From FEB-10 sp963710645 (GTDB taxonomy: Bacteria > Acidobacteriota > Thermoanaerobaculia > Thermoanaerobaculales > Sulfomarinibacteraceae), in the NCBI GenBank assembly GCA_963710645.1, contig CAVQBD010000009.1:1240001-1304000 (forward strand): 64,000 nucleotides of DNA, given 5' to 3'. Of this stretch, positions 30,740 to 39,214 are shown in pieces; within the stretch, counting starts at the first letter, position 1; each line of letters starts with the position of its first letter. The notes under the pieces are model-generated. The model saw nothing but the letters and a program-made list of their open reading frames with translations. It was not told the DNA's origin and did not search any database. The translations under genes were made by a program, and so were the position numbers.

Positions 30740-31684
30740 ATGCGTCAACCCGTCAATTGGCCCGCCGTCCTGATTCTCGTCCTCGGCATCAGCCTGATTG
30801 GATCCATGGCACCGGCGTCGATCCAGGCTCGGGTGGCCGGGCTTGTCGTCGATTCAGCCGGAAATCCGATCCAGGGCGCCACCGTCACCGTCACCTGCCC
30901 GGAGTCTTCGTCGTACAAGAAGGTCCTCGAGACCGACGCCAATGGTCACTTCAAGATTCTGTTGCTCGACGCCACCAAGTTCTACCTATTCACCACCGAG
31001 GCCCCGGGTTTCTTGGCAGATGAGCAGGAGATCAAGGTCGGCGTCGGCACCATGGACAACGAGTTCACCGTCACCCTCAAGTCCCAGCAGGAGTCGGTGG
31101 AGGCACAACGTGACGCCATGTTCGAACAGCCCGGCTACAAGGAGTACAAGGAGGGCCGCGAGCTCTTCAACGCGGGGGACTTCGACGCCGCCCGGGTGAA
31201 GTACGCTGAGGCCGTTGCCGCCGTACCCGACATCGCTCCGGCGTGGGCCGGCATGGCCGACATCGATTATCGAAAGGGTGACTACACCGCCTCCCTGAAC
31301 AGCGCCAAGAAATGCCTGGATTACGACGAAGAGAACGCCAAGTGTCTCGCCATCGCCGCAAACTCGGCCAAGAACCTCGGGGACACCAAGGCCGAGGCCA
31401 CCTATATGCACCGTTACCAGGAGCTGAACCCGGATGACCCCGCAAGTCTCTTCAACCAGGCCGCCGAATACCTCAACGCGTTGGACGATGAGAAGGCCAA
31501 ACCGCTGCTGGAACGGTGTCTCGAAGTGGATCCCGATTTCCCGGAATGCATCTTCGAGTACGGCATGGTGCTGCTGAGAACCGGCGACCTCGAGGGCGCC
31601 AAGGCCCAGCTCAACAGGTACCTCGAGGTCGCTCCCGACGGCAAGGACGCCATTGCCGCCTCAGAGACCGTGAAGTACCTGTGA
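30740..31684 (+). CDS. Exported protein with carboxypeptidase-regulatory-like and TPR domains
   Basis: A 314-residue protein with a signal segment (VNWPAVLILVLGISLIGSMAPASIQA), a beta-sandwich of carboxypeptidase-regulatory type (VAGLVVDSAGNPIQGATVTVTC...VLETDANGHFKILL, residues 31-100), and at least four tetratricopeptide repeats (GRELFNAGDFDAARVKYAEAV, ADIDYRKGDYTASLNSAKKCL, EYLNALDDEKAKPLLERCLEV, GMVLLRTGDLEGAKAQLNRYLEV). GGAGGAG precedes ATG 30740; a second ATG (30728) follows TATCCT by 5 bases. Probable periplasmic scaffold; specific partner unknown. Confidence 0.8.
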   Translation: MRQPVNWPAVLILVLGISLIGSMAPASIQARVAGLVVDSAGNPIQGATVTVTCPESSSYKKVLETDANGHFKILLLDATKFYLFTTEAPGFLADEQEIKVGVGTMDNEFTVTLKSQQESVEAQRDAMFEQPGYKEYKEGRELFNAGDFDAARVKYAEAVAAVPDIAPAWAGMADIDYRKGDYTASLNSAKKCLDYDEENAKCLAIAANSAKNLGDTKAEATYMHRYQELNPDDPASLFNQAAEYLNALDDEKAKPLLERCLEVDPDFPECIFEYGMVLLRTGDLEGAKAQLNRYLEVAPDGKDAIAASETVKYL

Positions 31685-31718
31685 GCGTCCACCCTCGAAC
31701 CGAGCTGACGGCCGGCTG

Positions 31719-32351
31719 ATGGAGCCGCTCGTCATCGGGGTGGCCGGAGGCACCGGATCCGGCAAGACCACCGTGGCCGACGAAATCCTCCGCAGGGTGG
31801 GGCCCGATCGCATCGTCCACATCAACCAGGATCGTTATTACCGCGATCTGGCCGACCTCACCGACGCGGAGAGGATCCACCACAACTTCGACCACCCATC
31901 GGCAATCGAAGAGGATCTGCTGGTGGAGCACGTGGGTCTTCTGAAGGGAGGCCTGCCGGCGGATCTCCCGGTCTACGACTTCTCCCGTCACCTCCGAACG
32001 GCCGAGGTCGAGCACCTCGAGCCCCGCCCGGTCCTCCTGCTCGAGGGCATTCTGATCTTCGCCATACCCCGGCTGCGCGAACTGCTCGACGTCAAGATCT
32101 TCGTCGACACCGATGCCGACCTCCGGTTTATTCGGCGCCTCGAGCGCGACATGCGTGAGCGCGGCCGCACCGCGGAGGGAGTTGTCACCCAGTACTTGGC
32201 CACCGTCCGACCCATGCACCTGGAGTTTGTGGAACCGTCCAAGAGATGGGCCGACGTGATCATCCCCGAGGGCGGCTACAACACCGTCGCCTTGGATCTG
32301 GTGATCAGCAGGATCCAACAACTCCTTGGCCCCCACCCACCCGGGGTTTGA
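31719..32351 (+). CDS. udk: Uridine kinase
   Basis: Phosphorylates uridine and cytidine to the monophosphates in pyrimidine salvage. P-loop GVAGGTGSGKTTVADEI (residues 6-22), the nucleoside/Mg region VHINQDRYYRDL and FDHPSAIEEDLL, and the lid RRLERDMRERGRTAEGVVTQY are all present in standard order; 210 residues is the normal size. It follows the TPR gene by 34 bases. The C-terminal GPHPPGV and stop TGA (32349-32351) lie within a GGTTTGA/GGTTTGG heptamer array, so the last few residues are repeat-derived. Confidence 0.95.
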   Translation: MEPLVIGVAGGTGSGKTTVADEILRRVGPDRIVHINQDRYYRDLADLTDAERIHHNFDHPSAIEEDLLVEHVGLLKGGLPADLPVYDFSRHLRTAEVEHLEPRPVLLLEGILIFAIPRLRELLDVKIFVDTDADLRFIRRLERDMRERGRTAEGVVTQYLATVRPMHLEFVEPSKRWADVIIPEGGYNTVALDLVISRIQQLLGPHPPGV

Positions 32352-32535
32352 GGTTTGGGTCTGGGGTGGGAGATCCCCCGCCCACCCAGAGCAAGACTAC
32401 GCGATGATCGGGCGTGCCGTCTTTAACATTGTTGGGAGCCAACGTACTGGGAAACCTATCTCACGAGGTCCCAACAATGTTAAAGGGGGCAACCTCGGGG
32501 AGCGCCATGGGGAGACGGGCGCGCTGAAGTGAGAC
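32343..32535. repeat. Heptamers plus stem type 3 (TTTAACATTGTTGGGA) cassette (copy 6)
   Basis: Heptamers GGGGTTT, GAGGTTT, GGGTCTG, GGGTGGG, AGATCCC (32343-32377), CGCCCACCC, degenerate flank GCGATGATCGGGCGTGCC (32401-32418), perfect 17-base arms CTTTAACATTGTTGGGA (32420-32436) and TCCCAACAATGTTAAAG (32469-32485), then flank GGGGCAACCTCGGGGAGCGCC and GAGACGGGCGCGCTGAA (to about 32530). Same flanks as copies with other stems. Confidence 0.9.
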
Positions 32536-32563
32536 TGGCGGCCCTGGCACCTGCAGGGCTTCG

Positions 32564-32908
32564 TCAAGAACTCCGGTTCTGCGCCGCGGATCGCCGCCGT
32601 CGACGTCCCTGACGCTCCTCTTCCTTGAACATGAACTTGATGGAGTGTTTGAAGAGCAGCAGATTGGGTGCGTCGTTGCGATTGAGCTTGAGACAGTTCT
32701 TGTCGTACCACTCGATCCACCCGGTGAGCTCGGTGCCGTCGGTGAGCACCACGACCATCGGAGTATGACTCTGCATCTGCTTGATGTAATAGAAGTTCTC
32801 AGCGTTGGTCTGTTCCGCGGGGACCTGTTTTCTCCGCCCCGAGGTCCTTGCGGGGAACCGTTCCATCATCTCGTTCATTGACGGACGGATGAGCTTGCGG
32901 TCGGACAT
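32564..32908 (-). CDS. Hfq-like Sm-domain RNA-binding protein with long N- and C-terminal extensions
   Basis: A 114-residue protein containing an Sm fold at about residues 36-96: AENFYYIKQMQ corresponds to the N-terminal helix, MVVVLTDGTELTGWIEWYDKNCLKL to Sm1 and LLLFKHSIKFM to the Sm2 box, with KHS in place of the canonical YKHA of Hfq. It therefore probably acts as an RNA chaperone in a ring. About 35 extra residues precede the fold and the tail is arginine-rich (ERQGRRRRRS), features absent from E. coli Hfq. ATG at 32908 has a GGAGTGGACCA upstream. It may be the only Hfq in the genome or a divergent relative. Confidence 0.72.
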   Translation of the reverse strand: MSDRKLIRPSMNEMMERFPARTSGRRKQVPAEQTNAENFYYIKQMQSHTPMVVVLTDGTELTGWIEWYDKNCLKLNRNDAPNLLLFKHSIKFMFKEEERQGRRRRRSAAQNRSS

Positions 32909-33035
32909 TGGTCCACTCCAGTGGTCGGCATGGCGCGAGGCCGGAAGCGAGTAGCCGATTGGTTTGACCTAGCCTAGCAAAGTCTCGGCCGGGTGTCAGG
33001 AGATTCTCTGGGATGATCGGCGAGAATCGAACCGG

Positions 33036-33743
33036 TCAGGGCCGCCGCCGCTGGGGGGCCGGATACTGGTCCACCTCGTGGGCCAGGCAGCACATGAGCC
33101 GGCCGCACATCCCGGAAATCTTGGCCGGATTGAGGGTCAGATTCTGGCGTTTGGCCATCCGCACGGTGACCGAATGGAAACGATCCATGAAGGTGGCGCA
33201 GCACATCCCACGGCCACAAGGCCCGAGCCCGCCGGTGAGCTTGGCACCGTCACGCACACCCAGCGGCCTCATCTCGACCCGCCGACGATAGCGGCGCCCG
33301 AGCTCACGGAGCAGGGGCCTGAAGTCCACCCTCTGCTCAGCCGTAAAGTAGATGACGGCCTTGCGTCCAGTCAGCGGCAGCCGGACTTTGAGCGGCCTCA
33401 TCTCCAGGTCCAACTCCTTGGTCCGACGCACCAGGTAGGCCATGATCTCGCGCTCCAGATGCTCAAGATCGTCCCGACGCTTCTCGTCCTCCGGGGTGGC
33501 ATGCCTCAGGACACGGCAGGTGCCCCGTCTTGGATCGCGGACCACCGGCACGGTGAAGACCGAGGCAACGCCGATGAAGGGTCCGTCGGGGGTCTCAACC
33601 ACGCAGCGGTCGTCGTGGAAGAGCTTCAACTCGCCCTTGCGACAGGGCATGGGCGGCAGGTCGGGATCCACAAAAACCGGAATCCAGTCCAGGTGCTGCG
33701 ACCACACCTCGGGCTCGATGTTGATCAGCGCCGACTCAGCCAT
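33036..33743 (-). CDS. ricT: PSP1 domain protein RicT (YaaT) family
   Basis: A 235-residue cytoplasmic protein. The C-terminal cysteine-rich PSP1 signature is complete: GGLGPCGRGMCCATFM...MAKRQNLTLNPAKISGMCGRLMCCLAHE. In Bacillus RicT acts with RicA and RicF to bind two 4Fe-4S clusters and to direct RNase Y-dependent mRNA maturation; no RicA/RicF is near here, and what the Gram-negative protein does is unknown. The start at 33743 (MAESALINIEPEV) overlaps the end of purE by 8 bases. It is the last gene of a purD-purE-ricT unit. Confidence 0.9.
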   Translation of the reverse strand: MAESALINIEPEVWSQHLDWIPVFVDPDLPPMPCRKGELKLFHDDRCVVETPDGPFIGVASVFTVPVVRDPRRGTCRVLRHATPEDEKRRDDLEHLEREIMAYLVRRTKELDLEMRPLKVRLPLTGRKAVIYFTAEQRVDFRPLLRELGRRYRRRVEMRPLGVRDGAKLTGGLGPCGRGMCCATFMDRFHSVTVRMAKRQNLTLNPAKISGMCGRLMCCLAHEVDQYPAPQRRRP

Positions 33744-34251
33744 CGCTGGGCTCCAGCTCGGCCAAGATCTTTCCCTCGGCCGCAAGCACTTTGTCGGCCC
33801 CGGTGGACCGAGCCTCGGCCAGAGCCTCAGCCACCGCCGGTCTTCCACCGGCCACGATCTGGCCTGCGAAGAACGCGGCGTTGCGGGCCCCGGCGGTGCC
33901 CACCGCGAAGGTGGCCACCGGAATGCCCCCCGGCATCTGCACGGTAGACAGCAGGGCGTCCAAACCGTCCATCACCCCGCCCGGCAACGGAACGCCGAGC
34001 ACCGGCCGCAGAGTGTGGGCGGCCACCACGCCGGCCAGATGGGCCGCCATGCCGGCAGCGCAGATGAATGCCTGGCATCCGTCCCGTTCTGCCGCCCGCA
34101 CGAGGTCGACGGTTCTCTCCGGCGTACGATGGGCCGAGGTGACATGGACCCGGACACTTAGATCGAGCTGGTCCAGCACCTCCACGGCTCCCTGTAAGTA
34201 CTTCCAGTCACTGGCCGAACCCATCAGGAGCGCAACATCAATCCGGCTCAC
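33736..34251 (-). CDS. purE: N5-carboxyaminoimidazole ribonucleotide mutase
   Basis: Class I PurE of purine synthesis, moving the carboxylate from N5 to C4 of the imidazole. Motifs: LLMGSASDWKYL at the N-terminus, the catalytic-histidine segment VTSAHRTPERTVDLV, and AGMAAHLAGVVAAHTLRPVLGVPLPGG. The start is GTG at 34251 (VSRIDVALL), giving 171 residues and overlapping the purD end by 14 bases; a longer frame would run through purD. PurK, needed to make the substrate, is not in the window. Confidence 0.95.
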   Translation of the reverse strand: MSRIDVALLMGSASDWKYLQGAVEVLDQLDLSVRVHVTSAHRTPERTVDLVRAAERDGCQAFICAAGMAAHLAGVVAAHTLRPVLGVPLPGGVMDGLDALLSTVQMPGGIPVATFAVGTAGARNAAFFAGQIVAGGRPAVAEALAEARSTGADKVLAAEGKILAELEPSDG

Positions 34252-35536
34252 CCCTGCCCCCTCCCAGCTTCGCCAGCGTGTCGGCGCCGATATCCGTCCG
34301 GTAGTGCTTTCCCTGGAAACGCACCGCGTCGACGCCCCGGTAGGCAAGGTCGATGGCGTCGGAGAGGTCTCCCCCGCGCGCGCAGACCGTCAGCACTCGT
34401 CCTCCCCCGGTGACGAGTTGGCCATCCACCGCCTTGGTGCCGGAGTGGTAGATGGTGACCCCGGACAGCGCCAGGGCATCGTCAATCCCGGCGATCACGT
34501 CCCCCTTGCGCGGGGCCCCGGGATAGCCTGCTGCCGCAAGGACCACCCCCAGCACGGCCTCGCGTCGCCATTTGAGCTGCGTGGTTCGCAACCGGCCGTC
34601 GGCGGCGTCGCGGGCCGCGCCGGCGAAATCGTCATCCAATCGGAGCAGAATCGATTGAGTTTCCGGGTCGCCAAACCGGCAGTTGAACTCGAGCACCATC
34701 GGTCCCCGCTCGGTCATCATCAGCCCCACGTAGAGCACACCGCGGTACTCGCGACCGTCCGAGGCCATGCCGGTGATGGTCGGTCGAACGATTTCGTCGA
34801 GAATGTGGCGGCTGGTGCCCGGCGGAAGGACCAGTGCGGGAGAATGGGCTCCCATGCCCCCGGTATTCGGACCCAGGTCGCCGTTGAGGGCACGCTTGTA
34901 GTCGTGGGACGTGGCCACCGGCACCACGTTGGTGCCGTCCGATATCACCATGTACGAAACCTCGGTTCCCTCCAGACACTCTTCCACCAACACTCGGTCG
35001 CCGCTGTCACCGAAGCGCCGGCTCTCAAAAAACGTATCGATGGCCGCCGCCAGATCGTCCTCGTCTCGGACGATCAGAACCCCCTTGCCGCCAGCCAGGC
35101 CATCGGCCTTCATAACCACAGGGAACCCACGCTTCGAGGCCGCCCGGGCCGCCTCATCCGCACTTCGCACGACCTCGGCATCTGCGGTGGGGATGCCATG
35201 TCGCCAACAGAATTCCTTGGCGAAGACCTTGCTCGCCTCGAGTTCGGCGGCCTGCCGCCTGGGTCCGAAAATCCTCAGGCCCCGGCGGCCAAACTCATCG
35301 GCGATGCCCAGGGCCAGCGGAAGCTCTGGACCCACCACCGTGAGGTCGACCCTGAGCTCGGCTGCCGCGTCGGCGACCGCCGGCAGATCATCAGGAGAAA
35401 AGGGAAGTAGGTCGGCCGTCTGGGCGATGCCGGGGTTTCCGGGCGCCGCATAGATCTCTCCCACTCCCGGCGATCGGCGAAGGGCGTGGACGATGGCATG
35501 CTCCCGTCCTCCCGAGCCCAAGACCAGAACCTTCAC
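34238..35536 (-). CDS. purD: Phosphoribosylamine-glycine ligase (GAR synthetase)
   Basis: ATP-grasp enzyme for the second step of purine synthesis. N-terminal KVLVLGSGGREHAIVHAL, the ATP-grasp core (FPVVMKADGLAGGKGVLIV), VSYMVISDGTNVVPVATSHDYKRALNGDLGPNTGGMGAHSP and the metal-binding LEFNCRFGDPETQ are all present. GTG at 35536 is used after a GGTGG site; the total of 432 residues is standard. A TACAAT box near 35619-35624 on the minus strand may be its -10 element. It heads the leftward purD-purE-ricT unit. Confidence 0.96.
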   Translation of the reverse strand: MKVLVLGSGGREHAIVHALRRSPGVGEIYAAPGNPGIAQTADLLPFSPDDLPAVADAAAELRVDLTVVGPELPLALGIADEFGRRGLRIFGPRRQAAELEASKVFAKEFCWRHGIPTADAEVVRSADEAARAASKRGFPVVMKADGLAGGKGVLIVRDEDDLAAAIDTFFESRRFGDSGDRVLVEECLEGTEVSYMVISDGTNVVPVATSHDYKRALNGDLGPNTGGMGAHSPALVLPPGTSRHILDEIVRPTITGMASDGREYRGVLYVGLMMTERGPMVLEFNCRFGDPETQSILLRLDDDFAGAARDAADGRLRTTQLKWRREAVLGVVLAAAGYPGAPRKGDVIAGIDDALALSGVTIYHSGTKAVDGQLVTGGGRVLTVCARGGDLSDAIDLAYRGVDAVRFQGKHYRTDIGADTLAKLGGGRGEPD

Positions 35537-35784
35537 AGACCCACCTTTCACCCGTGACGGCACGGGTTCCCGTCGCCCGAAGGCAAAGGCCGGACCGCCT
35601 CCACCCTCGCATCACGACATTGTACCGCACGGAACAAGGACTCCCCACCAGTGTGCGTCTCATGAGAGCAACGGAACTGCCTCGGCGCAGTGACTGGAGG
35701 TCCGATGCGTGGTAGTCTTCCGCCGCCTCCGCCGACGGCAGTCAGAGCGGGCACGGAGAACCACACGAGGAGAGAGCGAGACCC

Positions 35785-37896
35785 ATGTCCAAGAATGTTT
35801 ACCTCACCACCACCGGTCCGGCCGCCGGCAAGAGCGCAATTGTCCTCGGCCTGATGTCGTTGCTCGATCGAGAGATCCACAAAGTCGGGTTCTTCCGGCC
35901 CATCGGTCGTCTGGGCGGGTCCGACACATCCACCCTCGATCCCAACGTTGAGCTGATCTGCTCCACCTTCGACGTCAGCTGCGACCCGAAGGCCATGGTG
36001 GGCCTGACTGACCGTGAGGCCACCGATTTGATCACCTCAGGTCACCAGGATGAGGCACTGGAGAGGATTCTCGAGGCCTACAAGGCCTATGAAAAAGAAC
36101 TCGATTTCGTGCTCATCGAGGGCACCAATTTCCAAGGCCCGACAGTGGCTTTCGAGTTCGACGTTAACGCGGAAATCGCCCGAACTCTGGGGGCACCGAT
36201 CCTGCTCGTGGTGAGCGGCCGCGGTCGGAAGCCCGGGGAGATCGTGGACACCACCATCCTCAGCAAGGAACGATTCGACGAGCTCGGCGTCGACCTGCTC
36301 AGTGTGATCGTCAACCGCGCCGACCCCGACAACCTGGACGAAGTCACCTCGGAACTCTCCTCTCGGTTTGGCAATGCCGGTGTCTCCTTCGCTGGGGCCA
36401 TCCCGGAAGACGAAATCCTGGCCAAACCACGGATGGACGAAATCGCCTCTGTGCTCGGCGCCGAGGTGCTCTATGGTGAGCGTTATCTCGACAATCTGGT
36501 CTTCAGTTTCAAGCTCGCTTCCATGAGGCTCGGCGCGCTGCTCGAACGACTAGAACCGGGATCACTGGTGATCACCTCAGGTGACCGGACCGATGTTCTG
36601 CTCGGCCTGTTGGCCTCCCAGATGTCGTCGTCGACTCCGAGTCTGGCGGGGATACTGCTCTCCAGCGGACTGCGCCCCTCGGAGACCGTCCACCAGCTCA
36701 TCAGCGGGCTGCGCGGCGCCCAACTTCCGGTGCTGCTGGTGGACACAGGTACCTACCAGACCGCCATCGACGTGGACCACGTGGCCTCGGCCATCACACC
36801 CCAGAGCTACCGCAAGATCGAGACCGCCAGGATCCTCTTCGAAGAGTACGTGGACCTGGACGTGCTCAGGTCGCGCTTCTCCGCCGCCCGCACCGAACGG
36901 GTGACGCCCCAGCTCTTCCTCCACAACCTGATCGAGAAGGCACGTTCCGACCGGCGGCGAATCGTTCTACCAGAGGGCACCGAGGACCGAATCCTGCGGG
37001 CGGTGGATTCTCTGCAGCGGCGCAGCGTCGTGGATCTGACGCTGCTCGGCAACGTCGATGAGATTCGGGACCGGGCCGCCAAATTGAAGGTGGACCTCGA
37101 GGGTGTCCAGCTCATCGACCCCGCCACGGCCGACCAGTTGGACGCGTACGCCGCCGCCTACCATGAGCTCCGCCAGCACAAGGGCGTCGCTTTGGAGGCG
37201 GCACGCGAGGTCATGCAGGACGCGACCTATTTCGGGACCATGATGGTCCACCGCGGCGACGCCGACGGCATGGTCTCGGGCTCGATCAACACCACCGCCC
37301 ACACCGTCCGACCGGCCTTCGAGTTCATCAAGACTGGTGAGGGTTTTTCGCTGGTGTCGAGTGTCTTCTTCATGTGCCTGCCCGACAGGGTGTTGGTCTA
37401 CGGCGATTGTGCGGTGAATCCCAATCCCACCGCCGAGCAGCTGGCGGAGATCGCCATCGCGTCAGCAGGCACCGCGGCCGCCTTCGGTATCGAACCCCGC
37501 GTCGCCATGCTGTCCTACGCCACCGGCAGCTCCGGCACCGGCGCAGACGTGGATCGGGTCCGCGCCGCCACCGAGCTTGCCCGGGAGAGGCGGCCGGACT
37601 TGGCCATCGACGGCCCGCTCCAGTACGACGCGGCGGTGGATGCGGGTGTCGCCCGTACCAAGCTGCCCGACTCGTCGGTGGCCGGCCGCGCAACGGTCTT
37701 TATCTTCCCGGACCTCAACACCGGCAACAACACCTACAAGGCAGTGCAACGCTCCGCCAACGCCATCGCCGTAGGTCCGGTGCTGCAGGGCCTCAGGAAG
37801 CCGGTCAACGACCTCAGCCGGGGCTGCACCGTGCCCGATATCATCAACACCGTTGCCATCACGGCGATTCAGGCCCAGGCCGCCGACGACGAGTAA
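35785..37896 (+). CDS. pta: Phosphate acetyltransferase, long form
   Basis: Interconverts acetyl-CoA and acetyl phosphate. The 703-residue length and order match E. coli-type Pta: an N-terminal P-loop-like domain (LTTTGPAAGKSAIVLGL, residues 6-22), a central DRTGG domain (about 220-330), and the C-terminal PTA_PTB catalytic domain (IVLPEGTEDRILRAVD, YATGSSGTGADVDRVRAA, FPDLNTGNNTYKAVQRSA, GPVLQGLRKPVNDLSRG). AGGAGAGAGCG precedes ATG. AckA is not in the window, so the acetate pathway is incomplete here. The 249-base upstream gap has no gene. Confidence 0.96.
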   Translation: MSKNVYLTTTGPAAGKSAIVLGLMSLLDREIHKVGFFRPIGRLGGSDTSTLDPNVELICSTFDVSCDPKAMVGLTDREATDLITSGHQDEALERILEAYKAYEKELDFVLIEGTNFQGPTVAFEFDVNAEIARTLGAPILLVVSGRGRKPGEIVDTTILSKERFDELGVDLLSVIVNRADPDNLDEVTSELSSRFGNAGVSFAGAIPEDEILAKPRMDEIASVLGAEVLYGERYLDNLVFSFKLASMRLGALLERLEPGSLVITSGDRTDVLLGLLASQMSSSTPSLAGILLSSGLRPSETVHQLISGLRGAQLPVLLVDTGTYQTAIDVDHVASAITPQSYRKIETARILFEEYVDLDVLRSRFSAARTERVTPQLFLHNLIEKARSDRRRIVLPEGTEDRILRAVDSLQRRSVVDLTLLGNVDEIRDRAAKLKVDLEGVQLIDPATADQLDAYAAAYHELRQHKGVALEAAREVMQDATYFGTMMVHRGDADGMVSGSINTTAHTVRPAFEFIKTGEGFSLVSSVFFMCLPDRVLVYGDCAVNPNPTAEQLAEIAIASAGTAAAFGIEPRVAMLSYATGSSGTGADVDRVRAATELARERRPDLAIDGPLQYDAAVDAGVARTKLPDSSVAGRATVFIFPDLNTGNNTYKAVQRSANAIAVGPVLQGLRKPVNDLSRGCTVPDIINTVAITAIQAQAADDE

Positions 37897-37944
37897 CCCC
37901 AGCCACTTTCGGCAGAATGTGGGTTGTAGGTTCACACGCGCCCC

Positions 37945-38158
37945 GTGAACGTGCCCGTCTCCGTGACCGTGCCCGGGATGGTCCTGAGGTCTTGGGGCGC
38001 GGGCCACAGGACCCCAGATAACTCGAATGGAAATGGAGATTGCGCCGCGTCCCTCGAAGGCGGGGGGATCTTCGTTCTGGGATCCGGGATCTGGGATCCG
38101 GGATCTGGAATCAGGCGCTGGTCCACACCTTCCATACCTTCCACACCCTCCACACCGA
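37945..38158. repeat. Hexamer, heptamer and nonamer arrays in one intergenic region
   Basis: Hexamers GTGAAC, GTGCCC, GTCTCC, GTGACC, GTGCCC (37945-37974); heptamers GGGATCC, GGGATCT, GGGATCC, GGGATCT, GGAATCA (38079-38113); nonamers CCACACCTT, CCATACCTT, CCACACCCT, CCACACCGA (38123-38158). The 289-base gap between pta and ruvB contains no gene. Confidence 0.85.
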
Positions 38159-38185
38159 GTAGGTGGTTGGTGGTATCGTTCGCAC

Positions 38186-39214
38186 ATGGACAGCGAGGTC
38201 CTCGACGGTGGGGCACAGCCCGAGGAGATCGGCTTCGAGGAGTCACTTCGGCCGAGGAGTCTCGACGAATTTGTCGGTCAACTGCGTCTGAAGGCAAACC
38301 TCGGGGTCTTCATCTCTGCGGCCAGGGACCGCTCAGAGGCCCTCGACCACGTCCTGCTCTTCGGCCCCCCCGGACTCGGGAAGACCACACTCGCCCACAT
38401 CATCGCCGGTGAGATGGGCTCCGAACTCCACGTGACGTCGGGTCCGGTGCTCGAGCGGGCCGGCGATCTGGCCGCCATGCTGACCAACCTGCAGGCCGGC
38501 GACGTGCTCTTCATCGACGAGATCCACCGTCTCCCGCCGGCGGTTGAGGAGATCCTCTACCCGGCAATGGAGGACTACGAGCTCGATCTTGTGATCGGCC
38601 AGGGTCCGGCCGCGCGAAGTGTGCGCCTGACCCTTCCACGCTTCACTTTGGTGGGGGCGACGACTCGCACCGGGCTGCTGACCGCGCCACTGAGAGACCG
38701 ATTCGGCATCGTTCATCGGCTCGAGTTCTACCCCAAGGACGACCTCGGAGCCATCGTTCTGCGCTCCGCCCGCATCCTCGGCATCGAAGTGGAGGACGAC
38801 GCTTCCAACGAGTTGGCGCGGAGGGCGCGGGGAACCCCCAGGATCGCGAACCGGCTACTCCGGCGAGTGCGCGACTTCGCACACCACCTGGGCAGCGAAG
38901 CAGTGACCGTCAAGGCGACGCGCTTCGGACTCGAACAAATGGAGGTGGATGACTTCGGTCTGGACCATCTCGACCGCAGGGTTCTCACCACCATCATCGA
39001 GATCTACGGCGGCGGTCCGGTGGGGCTCAAGGCGTTGGCCGCATCCATCGGCGAGGACCGAGGCACCCTCGAGGACATCCACGAGCCCTATCTGCTGCAG
39101 ATAGGCATGCTGCAACGGACCCCTCGGGGGCGGGCCGTCACCGCCGCCGCCTACCGCCATCTCGGCCTGAACGCTCCTGGTGCCGACAGGCAGCTCTTCG
39201 AGGATCCCAGTTGA
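38186..39214 (+). CDS. ruvB: Holliday junction branch migration ATPase RuvB
   Basis: AAA+ motor that drives branch migration on RuvA. Walker A GPPGLGKTTLAH, Walker B LFIDEIHRL, sensor VGATTRTGLLTAPLRDRFG, arginine finger and the C-terminal winged helix (DFGLDHLDRRVLTTIIEIYGGGPVGLKALA) are complete over 342 residues. ATG at 38186 has no ribosome-binding site and TATCGT six bases upstream, so a leaderless start is possible. ruvA is 2.1 kb away on the other strand (41295) and ruvC is not in the window, so the genes do not form the usual operon. The stop overlaps the next gene. Confidence 0.97.
   Translation: MDSEVLDGGAQPEEIGFEESLRPRSLDEFVGQLRLKANLGVFISAARDRSEALDHVLLFGPPGLGKTTLAHIIAGEMGSELHVTSGPVLERAGDLAAMLTNLQAGDVLFIDEIHRLPPAVEEILYPAMEDYELDLVIGQGPAARSVRLTLPRFTLVGATTRTGLLTAPLRDRFGIVHRLEFYPKDDLGAIVLRSARILGIEVEDDASNELARRARGTPRIANRLLRRVRDFAHHLGSEAVTVKATRFGLEQMEVDDFGLDHLDRRVLTTIIEIYGGGPVGLKALAASIGEDRGTLEDIHEPYLLQIGMLQRTPRGRAVTAAAYRHLGLNAPGADRQLFEDPS

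Noticed and set aside
33791..35410. A 539-codon plus-strand frame opposite purE and purD
   Set aside because: Antisense shadow of conserved purine genes with GC-rich third positions; no ribosome-binding site or motif.
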